The translations under genes and the position numbers were made by a program. A stretch of DNA of 42,557 nt, taken from NCBI GenBank assembly GCA_022563855.1, contig JADFMN010000005.1, positions 196,623 through 239,179 on the forward strand, given 5' to 3'. The notes below the pieces were generated by a model, which saw nothing but the letters and a program-made list of their open reading frames with translations, searched no databases and was not told the DNA's origin. Of the stretch, positions 29,411 through 36,415 are shown piece by piece (positions within the stretch are counted from its first letter, which is position 1; each line of letters starts with the position of its first letter). The DNA comes from Armatimonadota bacterium (lineage in GTDB: Bacteria; Armatimonadota; Fimbriimonadia; Fimbriimonadales; Fimbriimonadaceae).

Positions 29411-29798
29411 TGAGAGTATACAGCGAGGTTGGGTGGAACGTTTGGCGGGGCGTCGTCCAATGGTCGCCAAGTAGTCGCCAATTGCTATCCCGGCGACGGC
29501 AAAGGCAGACGACGACCAGGCGACAGCGACGCGGTCGACGCACCTTCAAGCCCCGTCCGCAAGTTTGGTTGAGTCTAATTAGCTCTGCTGGCCTGTGGAA
29601 GAGTCGGCGCCGTGCTCAGCCGCTGTTGGGAGAGCACGCTCGGAGAGCCGGGCTCGTTCGGCGAGGTTGTCGACGCGGTGGTTCTTCGGTATATTTGCGG
29701 GGGTGCTCGGGCGACGGTTGGTTGGTATACTTAGATGTGTACTTTGCCTCCCATTTGGAGGATGCGGAGGCTAGATCTAGAGAGGTTCGAAAGGACTG
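29411..29798. other. Divergent intergenic region with repeat fragments
   Basis: It contains a TCGCCAAGTAGTCGCCAA repeat near 29463, a fragment of the CGACCAGGCGACAGC repeat near 29510, and a TATACT at 29726-29731 that could be a -10 for the gene at 29799. No gene is visible. Confidence 0.6.
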
Positions 29799-31142
29799 AT
29801 GAGACCGACGTCTAAGTATTTGGTAGTCGTTTTGGCCGCAATAGCGGCTGCTCCGCTCGTGCAAGCTACTGGCCAGGACAAGATTGTGTTTCATTCCGAG
29901 CGCGTGGGCCCCGGCAACAATGATATCTTCGTCATGAACGCGGACGGCTCCGGGCTGACGAACCTTACGAACGACGCGGTTGACGATATATCTCCTGCGT
30001 TCAACGCGGACGGGTCGAAGATCGTGTACCGATCGTCTGGCCCGAGTAGCCCGGATATCTTCGTCATGAACGCGGACGGCACCGGGAAGACAAACCTGAC
30101 GAACGACTACCAGATCATCGATAGCAATCCTGCGTTCAGCTGGGACGGATCGAAGATCGCGTTTCAGGCCTGGGAGGGCTTCAGCGAACAAATCCACGTC
30201 ATGAACGCAGACGGCTCTGGGCGGACGAACCTTTCGAACAACCTGTTTGGCGATGCCTCTCCTGCGTTCCGTCCGGACGGGTCGAAGATCGTGTTTGAGT
30301 CCGGGCGCGACGGCAACAGTGAGATCTACATCATGAACGCCGACGGCACAGGAGTGACGCGGCTGACCTTTAGCGCGGGTCGCGATCAGCGCCCTGTGTT
30401 CAGCCCTGACGGGTCGAAGATCGCGTTTGACTCCAACCGCAGCGCCGGGTTTCAGATCTACGTTATGAACCCGGACGGCTCTGGGTTGACGAACCTGACC
30501 AATCACACGGGTACCAATTGGAGTGCTGCGTTCAGCCCGGACGGATCGAAGATCGCGTTTGCGTCCGGGCGCGACGGCAACAGTGAGATCTACATCATGA
30601 ACGCCGACGGCTCTGGGCAGACGCGGCTGACGAACAACGCGGCCAACGATGCACAGCCCTCCATCGGGATGGCGCAGACCACGACGGTCTCGCCGGACAG
30701 CTTCTCTCTGTTCCGCGGGATTCTGACCGGCGGCGGGTTGAGCGATCTGCTAGCCAGCGACGACAGCTGGATGCGGGTTAGGCCGGGGATCACGCTGAAC
30801 CAGGCTGAGCGACAAGTGCAGCTGATCGTCGTCGGCACTTCTCCGACTGAAACGCCGAGCGAGCTTCGGATCAGAGTAGAGGCCCACGCCGAGATCAACA
30901 ACATCGGCCAGTGGATCGAGCTGTGGAACTACGACACAAGCTCGTGGGAAGAGGTCGACTTCATGATCGCTACGTTGGCGGACTCGATAGTTGAGGTGAG
31001 CATCACGGTCGACCCGGGACGGTTCATCGAGGCGGGCACGAGGCAGATGAAAGCCAAGATCAGCTACAAAGAAGCTGGGATTGTGCTCTCGTACCCATGG
31101 CTGATCAGCTTCGATCAGACGGTGTGGATCATCGTCTATTGA
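29799..31142 (+). CDS. Secreted TolB-like PD40 beta-propeller protein
   Basis: A signal peptide (YLVVVLAAIAAAPLVQATGQ) leads into six tandem WD40-like PD40 blades of about 43 residues. Each has the pattern I-F-V/Y-x-x-x-R...IYIMNADGSG-T-LTN...P-FSPDGSK. The nucleotide sequence is likewise a roughly 130-bp tandem repeat. The last 150 residues form a different all-beta domain starting near SPDSFSLFRGILTGGG and ending YPWLISFDQTVWIIVY. I recall similar tails on other Armatimonadota surface proteins, which would make it a lineage-specific module; this is memory, not a search. The protein probably binds partners in the cell envelope. AAGGA lies five bases before the ATG. Confidence 0.85.
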   Translation: MRPTSKYLVVVLAAIAAAPLVQATGQDKIVFHSERVGPGNNDIFVMNADGSGLTNLTNDAVDDISPAFNADGSKIVYRSSGPSSPDIFVMNADGTGKTNLTNDYQIIDSNPAFSWDGSKIAFQAWEGFSEQIHVMNADGSGRTNLSNNLFGDASPAFRPDGSKIVFESGRDGNSEIYIMNADGTGVTRLTFSAGRDQRPVFSPDGSKIAFDSNRSAGFQIYVMNPDGSGLTNLTNHTGTNWSAAFSPDGSKIAFASGRDGNSEIYIMNADGSGQTRLTNNAANDAQPSIGMAQTTTVSPDSFSLFRGILTGGGLSDLLASDDSWMRVRPGITLNQAERQVQLIVVGTSPTETPSELRIRVEAHAEINNIGQWIELWNYDTSSWEEVDFMIATLADSIVEVSITVDPGRFIEAGTRQMKAKISYKEAGIVLSYPWLISFDQTVWIIVY

Positions 31143-31170
31143 TCGTGAGGCGGCGAGTGGCAGGACAGTG

Positions 31171-31215
31171 CCCCCAATCGTCATCCTGAGTGGATCGAAG
31201 GAGCGCGATTGGGGG
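31171..31215. repeat. Hairpin element with TCCTGAG...TCGAAGGA core
   Basis: Arms CCCCCAATCG (31171-31180) and CGATTGGGGG (31206-31215) enclose TCATCCTGAGTGGATCGAAG. The core is shared with 10106-10176; the arms differ but still pair. Confidence 0.8.
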
Positions 31216-31286
31216 TATCTGCCGGGCTGTAGACGGCTTTTGGGCCACCTTTCTAATCGTGAGATTCGAGGTGAGCAACCGCCCCT

Positions 31287-31323
31287 GAACCGTGCTCCTT
31301 CGGTCCGCTCGGGATGACGGTTC
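31287..31323. repeat. Hairpin element, inverted copy, abutting the dehydrogenase promoter
   Basis: Arms GAACCG (31287-31292) and CGGTTC (31318-31323) enclose the reverse complement of the TCATCC...CGAAGGA core. It ends four bases before the TAAGAT -10 of the next gene. Confidence 0.7.
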
Positions 31324-31338
31324 TGCTAAGATTCGCCT

Positions 31339-32451
31339 ATGGCTTACGAAGGCAGGGCCTCCATTCTCGAAGAGCCGGGCGCTCCGGCTGTTGTGCGCGA
31401 CATCGTCATCGATCCCCCCGGCCCGAACGAAGTTCTGGTCAAGCTCGTGGCGAGCGGTGTGTGCCACACCGACCTGACGGTCAAGAACCTGGGCGGCAGC
31501 GGCATGGAGTTCCCGATCGTGCTCGGCCACGAGGGCGCGGGGTATGTCGAAGAGGTCGGCGAGGGTGTTACCAATTTACAAAAGGGCGATCCCGTTGTGC
31601 TGGCTTATCGCGCGCCTTGCGAAAAGTGCCCGGCGTGTCTGCGCGGCGATCCGCGCCATTGTTACGCTGCTTTGCGGCCCGGCCCGCGCATCCACCGCAA
31701 GTCCGACGGCGCTGTCTGTTCGCAAGTGCTGCGCTGCGGCACGTTCGCGACCCACACAGTCGTGCACAGCAAGGCCGCGATCAAGATGCCGAGCGAAATG
31801 CCTCTTGACAAGGCGTGCCTGATCGCGTGCGGCGTCGTCACCGGCGTCGGCGCGACGATGAACACGACGCCCGTGTTCCGCGGTGCGCGCGTCGTCGTCA
31901 TCGGTTGCGGCGGTGTCGGCCTGAGCGTGATCCAAGGCGCGAAGCTGATGGGCGCTCGCCAGATCATCGGCGTCGACCTGAAGCAGACGAAGCTCGATTG
32001 GGCCAAGAAGTTCGGCGCGACGCACGTGGTGGACGCGAGCAAAGTCGATCCGGTAGCGGAGGTCCGCAAGCTCACCGACGACGGTTGGGACGGAGGCGCG
32101 GAGTTCGCTTTCGAGGCGACCGGCGTCCCGGCCTGCACCGAGCAGGCGATCAAGATGCTCTCCTACGGCGGCACGGCGACGACGATCGGATTCCCGGCGG
32201 AGACCGACGCGGTCAACCTCAACCTCGGCGACTTCGCGACTGGCGTTTATTGGAACAAGGCGTCGCTACGCGTTTGCCACTGCGGCGACGCGCTCCCCTC
32301 GCACGATTTCCCCCTGCTGGCCGACCTGTATCTGACCGGCAAGCTCGACCTCGACAGCATGGTGACCGGCAAGATCGCGCTCGAAGACGTCGAGGACGCG
32401 TTCCATGAGATGGAGACCGGCGATGTGATCCGATCGGTGATTATGCTTTAG
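31339..32451 (+). CDS. Zinc-dependent alcohol dehydrogenase (class III-like)
   Basis: This 370-residue medium-chain dehydrogenase has catalytic-zinc residues C42 (VCHTDL), H64-E65 (GHEGAGYVEEVG) and a later Cys in ACLIACGVVTG. The structural-zinc Cys quartet is CEKCPACLRGDPRHC (C94, C97, C100, C108). The Rossmann motif VIGCGGVGLSV precedes a GVDLKQTKL strand, and the Asp at its end favours NAD+. The nearest characterised relatives are S-(hydroxymethyl)glutathione or mycothiol-type dehydrogenases, so aldehyde or alcohol oxidation is likely; the substrate is not known. TAAGAT (31327-31332) ends six bases before the ATG and there is no SD: a clear leaderless candidate. Confidence 0.9.
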   Translation: MAYEGRASILEEPGAPAVVRDIVIDPPGPNEVLVKLVASGVCHTDLTVKNLGGSGMEFPIVLGHEGAGYVEEVGEGVTNLQKGDPVVLAYRAPCEKCPACLRGDPRHCYAALRPGPRIHRKSDGAVCSQVLRCGTFATHTVVHSKAAIKMPSEMPLDKACLIACGVVTGVGATMNTTPVFRGARVVVIGCGGVGLSVIQGAKLMGARQIIGVDLKQTKLDWAKKFGATHVVDASKVDPVAEVRKLTDDGWDGGAEFAFEATGVPACTEQAIKMLSYGGTATTIGFPAETDAVNLNLGDFATGVYWNKASLRVCHCGDALPSHDFPLLADLYLTGKLDLDSMVTGKIALEDVEDAFHEMETGDVIRSVIML

Positions 32452-32534
32452 GGGGCGTTCCGGTTGGTTCGGAAGTTCGGTAGACGGGTCGCGGGTGACG
32501 GGTGATGGGCTTTCGGAGTGCGCGGACGCAGTCA

Positions 32535-32564
32535 TCCTGAGCTCAGCACAGGCTGAGCTCAGGA
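32535..32564. repeat. 13-bp perfect inverted repeat
   Basis: TCCTGAGCTCAGC and GCTGAGCTCAGGA pair perfectly around ACAG. It lies 84 bases after the dehydrogenase stop and has no T-run, so termination is uncertain. Confidence 0.85.
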
Positions 32565-32718
32565 GAATGTTCGCGGACCGGGGTACCGTCCTTCGACTGG
32601 CTCAGGAGAATGCCCGCGCTCCGAATCCCTCCCCCGGTCTGCTGGCTGACATACGCCTCGAATCGTCGTGACCGGGGGAGGTTAGGTCGGGGCCTTCCGA
32701 CGCAGGTACGCAATTTGC

Positions 32719-32802
32719 AAGCCCGATCACGGACAAACCCCTCGGGCCTGACCGTGGCACAAGCCCGATCACGGACAAACCCTTCGGGCCTGACCGTGGC
32801 AC
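32719..32802 (+). repeat. 42-bp tandem duplication
   Basis: Two units starting AAGCCCGATCACGGACAAAC (32719 and 32761) differ at one base. Each contains a CACGG...CCGTG inverted repeat. Confidence 0.95.
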
Positions 32803-32906
32803 ACCGCCCATATTCTTCCTTCATCCGTCGCACACCGCACCTTGATCCTAAACAAGAAGATCGACAGACCCGCAGTCAAAGCGTTATACTTCTGGCGAGG
32901 AGTCTT

Positions 32907-34226
32907 ATGTCCAAGAAACTGTCCCGCCGCGATCTTTTGAAGGCGTCCGCGATAGCCGGAGTCGGCATGACAATCGGCCTTCCTGCGTCGGTTGTCGCCG
33001 GCACGACGACCTACCGAGTCCAGAGTCGTCTGCCGCGTTTTGCCGTCGTCGGCGTCGCCGGCAAGGGCGCTTCCGACATGGCATCTGCGAACACGTATGG
33101 CAAACTCGTCAGCCTCTGCGACGCTGACGTCGGCCGCCTTACGACGGCTCTGATCCAGCACCCCGAGTGCAGCGCTTTCAACGACTACCGCATGATGCTC
33201 GAAAAAATGGATAAGGAGATCGACGCGGTCGTCATCAGCACTCCTGACCACAACCACGCCCCCGCCGCCGCGCTGGCGATGCGCATGGGCAAGCACGTCT
33301 TCGTCCAGAAGCCTCTGACGCGCACGCTGCACGAAGCGAGGATGCTGCAGCGCATCGCAAAGGACAACCGCGTGATGTCGCAGATGGGCAACCAGGGTAC
33401 GGCTTCGACCGATCTTCGGAAAGTGGCGAAGATGCTTGAGGACAAGATGTTCGGCGATGTCAAGGAAGTGCACGTTTGGACCGACCGCGCGAGCGGCTGG
33501 TGGCCGCAAGGCGTCGGTCGCCCCGATGTCAAGCCGATCCCGCGCACGCTCAACTGGGAGATGTGGCTCGGGCCAGCGCCGTTCCGCGTTTACGCTGACG
33601 GGTACCACCCGTTCGCGTGGCGCGGACGGTGGGACTTCGGCTCCGGCTCGCTCGGCGACATGGGCTGCCACGTGATCAACCTCGCGTTCATGGGGCTCGA
33701 CCTCCGTGATCCGACTTCCGTACAAGCCGAGACATCGGGCAACAACAGAGAGACGTACCCCGTGTGGTCAAAGGTGAAGTACGAATTTCCCGAGCGACGG
33801 GGTCGCGCGGCCTTGACGATGTACTGGTACGACGGCGGCAAGAAGCCCGATCCTGAGCTAACGCCTGGGATCACAACTGGCGGTAACGGAAGCATATTCG
33901 TTTGCGAGAACGCCACGCTCTACACTCCGGACACCTACGGCAGCGGAACGGTCATCGTTGGTGGCGGGGACTTGCCGGAGGTCGAAGTCGAGGAGTCTCC
34001 CGGCCACTTCAAGGAGCTGGTCGACGCGATCAACGACGGCAAGCGCGCCAAGTCCGACATCGTGGACTACTCCGGGCCGCTGACAGAGACCGTGCTGCTC
34101 GGCAACCTGGCGATCTGGGCGGACGGCGAAAAGGTCGAGTGGGACTCCCGCCGCACGCGGGTCCGCAACTCGGACGAGTTCAACGACCTGATCACGCCGA
34201 CCTACCGCGATGGGTGGAAGCTGTAG
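32907..34226 (+). CDS. Tat-exported Gfo/Idh/MocA family oxidoreductase
   Basis: ATG at 32907 after GAGGAG gives 439 residues. The start is a twin-arginine signal (SRRDLLKASAIAGVGMTIGL). The NAD(P)-binding domain begins at RFAVVGVAGKGASDM, followed by VVISTPDHNHAPAALAM-like motifs and the catalytic EKP-type Lys, here VFVQKPLT. The C-terminal half has the GSGSLGDMGCHVINLAFMGL segment typical of the secreted planctomycete/armatimonad branch. Such enzymes oxidise or rearrange sugars and polyols using a tightly bound nicotinamide cofactor; Tat export fits folding with cofactor before transport. Usual 'EKP' is replaced by 'QKP'. A second family member is encoded at 34964. Confidence 0.9.
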   Translation: MSKKLSRRDLLKASAIAGVGMTIGLPASVVAGTTTYRVQSRLPRFAVVGVAGKGASDMASANTYGKLVSLCDADVGRLTTALIQHPECSAFNDYRMMLEKMDKEIDAVVISTPDHNHAPAAALAMRMGKHVFVQKPLTRTLHEARMLQRIAKDNRVMSQMGNQGTASTDLRKVAKMLEDKMFGDVKEVHVWTDRASGWWPQGVGRPDVKPIPRTLNWEMWLGPAPFRVYADGYHPFAWRGRWDFGSGSLGDMGCHVINLAFMGLDLRDPTSVQAETSGNNRETYPVWSKVKYEFPERRGRAALTMYWYDGGKKPDPELTPGITTGGNGSIFVCENATLYTPDTYGSGTVIVGGGDLPEVEVEESPGHFKELVDAINDGKRAKSDIVDYSGPLTETVLLGNLAIWADGEKVEWDSRRTRVRNSDEFNDLITPTYRDGWKL

Positions 34227-34350
34227 CCGCACATTTAATGTTGCGTTGATGGCTGGGGAATATGCCGATCCGCTGTTGGAGGACACGGATTTAAAGGATG
34301 ACATCGGTTGCTCACGGCGATTTTTCGCGATTGAGTCCCGCCGAGTTTGA

Positions 34351-34356
34351 TATAAT
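34351..34356 (+). promoter_or_regulatory. Extended -10 promoter (TGATATAAT) of a leaderless gene
   Basis: A perfect TATAAT with the TGN extension (34348-34350) ends six bases before ATG 34363, placing the expected transcription start on or next to the A of the ATG. There is no room for an SD. Confidence 0.75.
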
Positions 34357-34362
34357 ATCCGT

Positions 34363-34911
34363 ATGTGGTCTAGAAGTTTATCGGTTCTCGTCCTTGCGAG
34401 CGTCGCAGGCCTCGCGTACGCGCAGCGAGCCGAACTGGCGAACAGCCCCCCTCAGTTCCTCATTGAGCTGTATGTATTCAAGGACTTCGACGGCTTGATT
34501 CTTCCGACCGCTACGATCGCGCACGACAAGATCACGATCTTCCGAGGGGAAGATAAAGCAGCGCTCCTCAAGCAGCGAGACGCTGGCAAATGGGGCAAGC
34601 GCATCATGGCACCCAAGGTTCGGACCTTCATGGGATTTCCAGCAAAGATTTCTGTGACGACCAACGGCATAGGCCACACGTTTCGGACGGTTGTCTTCAT
34701 CGACGAAGAATCGCTTCTTCTCAGCTTTGGGCTCTACTACGGAGAGACCAAATTCATGGACCTCAAAACCTCTGACTTCGAACTGCATACGACCTACTTC
34801 GAGGAGGGCGATATTATCGTCGTCCGTGGAAGCAACGGCACACTTGTAACAGTAGAGGCCTCCCGTGTCAGCGATCACGATTTCGGCGGCGGCGGCGGTT
34901 CGACGCCATGA
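34363..34911 (+). CDS. Hypothetical secreted protein
   Basis: The 182-residue product has a signal peptide (SLSVLVLASVAGLAYAQ) and no recognised domain. KRIMAPKVRTFMGFPAKISV faintly resembles the 'AP-x-V-x-T' strand of secretin N-domains, but that alone is not enough for assignment. The C-terminus is a short Gly-rich stretch (FGGGGGSTP). It sits between two Gfo/Idh/MocA genes and has its own strong leaderless promoter, so it is probably expressed independently of them. Confidence 0.75.
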   Translation: MWSRSLSVLVLASVAGLAYAQRAELANSPPQFLIELYVFKDFDGLILPTATIAHDKITIFRGEDKAALLKQRDAGKWGKRIMAPKVRTFMGFPAKISVTTNGIGHTFRTVVFIDEESLLLSFGLYYGETKFMDLKTSDFELHTTYFEEGDIIVVRGSNGTLVTVEASRVSDHDFGGGGGSTP

Positions 34912-34941
34912 GCTTGATTTGACTCCCGCCAAATAGGCTAA

Positions 34942-34955
34942 CCTCCGCACGGAGG
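34942..34955 (+). promoter_or_regulatory. Hairpin masking the SD of the 34964 gene
   Basis: CCTCCG (34942-34947) and CGGAGG (34950-34955) are complementary, and the second contains the SD for TTG 34964. A CCTCC/GGAGG stem with a four-base loop would hide the SD and slow initiation. Confidence 0.45.
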
Positions 34956-34963
34956 ACACGGAT

Positions 34964-36304
34964 TTGGCAAACGACAACGGATATTCGCGGCGCTCGTTCC
35001 TGAAAAACGCGCTGGTCGGGGCGAGCATGGTGACGCTGCCGGCATGGTTCACGAGCAAGGCAGAGGCGGCAGAGGCAGAGACGTTTCTGCGGCGGCCGAA
35101 GCGCATCGGCCCGAACGACACGCTCAATTTCGCCGTGATCGGCCCCGGCGGGTCGCGCGGCGGTTTTCGGCAGGGGCTCGGCGTCTCGCGATACATTCAC
35201 GACCAGGAGGGCGCGCACTTCGTCGCGGCTTGCGACGTCGACGGCCAGCACCTGCAGGAGGCCGCCGATACTTTTGGCACGGACACCAGGAAGTACGGCG
35301 ACTACCGCGAGATGCTCGCAAAAGAGGACCTCGACGCGGTCGTGATCGGCACTCCCGACCACTGGCACTCGGCGATCTCGATCGCAGCGATGTACGCAGG
35401 GCTCGACGTCTACTGCGAAAAGCCGATGACGCTAACGATCAACCAAGGCCGCGAAGTCTCTTGGGCGGCGACGCGGAACCGCGCGATCTTCCAGACCGGA
35501 AGCCAGCAGAGGTCCAACGGTCGTTTCCGCCTCGCGTGCGAGTTGGTCCGCAACGGAAGGATCGGCAAGCTGAACAAGGTCGTCACCCACCTCCCGACCG
35601 GCCCGACCGGCGGCCCGTTCGAGTCGTTGCCTGTGCCGCACGACCTTGATTTCAACATGTGGCTCGGCCCGGCGCCGGAGAACCCGTACTGCAAAGAGCG
35701 CGTCCACGGCGACTTCCGCTGGTGGCTCGACCACAGCGGCGGGATGCTCACCGACTGGGGCGCGCACCACAACGACATCGCCCAGTGGGGCATCGGCGCA
35801 GACGGCAGCGGACCGATGTCGGTCTACGGCTCGGCCATGATGCCCTCTGGAATTTCGCAGTTCCACTACACCACCTTCCCCGAGTACGACCTCTTCTACG
35901 AGTACCCGAACGACGTGGTCCTGCATTGCACGAACCAGGGCGAGAACGGCGTGACGTTCGAGGGCGACGACGGCTGGATATTCGTCAGCCGCGGACGGAT
36001 CGGCGCGAGCGACCAGGCTCTGATCGATGAGCCGCTGCCAGATGACGCTGAACGGCTGTACGTATCGAACGGCCACGCGCTGAACTTCCTCGACTGCATC
36101 CGGACGCGCCATCTGACGATCTGCACTGCCGAGATCGGCCACCGCTCGGTCACCGTGTGCCACATGGCCAACATCTGCCTCCGGCTCGGCGGGCGAAAGC
36201 TCAATTGGGATGCTGAGAACGAGCAGTTCATCGGCGACGGCGAAGCCAACAGCATGCTCGACCGCGAGCCGAGGGATTGGGAAAGGTTCCCCCACGCGCG
36301 ATAG
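34964..36304 (+). CDS. Tat-exported Gfo/Idh/MocA family oxidoreductase (second copy)
   Basis: TTG at 34964, eight bases after GGAGG, gives 446 residues. The Tat signal is SRRSFLKNALVGASMVTLPA. The nucleotide-binding fold starts at LNFAVIGPGGSRGG. VVIGTPDHWHSAISIAAM and the catalytic Lys in VYCEKPMT follow, then HGDFRWWLDHSGGMLTDWGAHHND, quoted as two landmarks HGDFRWWLDHS and GMLTDWGAHHND, typical of the secreted branch. Unlike the copy at 32907 it keeps the canonical EKP. The two are only distantly similar, so they probably act on different sugars. The identical GGAGGACACGGATTT before this gene and at 34278 suggests local duplication of the upstream region. Confidence 0.9.
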   Translation: MANDNGYSRRSFLKNALVGASMVTLPAWFTSKAEAAEAETFLRRPKRIGPNDTLNFAVIGPGGSRGGFRQGLGVSRYIHDQEGAHFVAACDVDGQHLQEAADTFGTDTRKYGDYREMLAKEDLDAVVIGTPDHWHSAISIAAMYAGLDVYCEKPMTLTINQGREVSWAATRNRAIFQTGSQQRSNGRFRLACELVRNGRIGKLNKVVTHLPTGPTGGPFESLPVPHDLDFNMWLGPAPENPYCKERVHGDFRWWLDHSGGMLTDWGAHHNDIAQWGIGADGSGPMSVYGSAMMPSGISQFHYTTFPEYDLFYEYPNDVVLHCTNQGENGVTFEGDDGWIFVSRGRIGASDQALIDEPLPDDAERLYVSNGHALNFLDCIRTRHLTICTAEIGHRSVTVCHMANICLRLGGRKLNWDAENEQFIGDGEANSMLDREPRDWERFPHAR

Positions 36305-36415
36305 CTTTATGGTGTGAGTTGTTCCGAACCGTAACAATGCAACGGGCATTAGGTAGGATCGGCGTACAGGTTGGCGGGCAGCGGTGGGGCTGCTCAAGAA
36401 CCTAGGTGAACTCAT

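Larger units (their letters stand above)
32452..32906. other. Repeat-bearing intergenic region before the Gfo/Idh/MocA gene
   Basis: This 455-bp region holds a 13-bp perfect hairpin (32535-32564), a headless relative of the composite repeat (about 32572-32630), and a 42-bp tandem pair (32719-32802). TTATACT just before 32891 could be the -10 of the next gene. The reading frame of that gene stays open through here, but the translation is repeat sequence. Confidence 0.7.

Noticed and set aside
32610-32906. A 99-codon N-terminal extension of the Gfo/Idh/MocA frame
   Set aside because: It runs through the 42-bp tandem repeat and other intergenic repeats; the ATG at 32907 has a good SD and a Tat signal.
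34298-34498. 66-codon plus-strand ORF after AAAGG
   Set aside because: It overlaps the strongly promoted secreted-protein gene in another frame, and its translation is Ser/Arg-rich with no protein-like pattern.
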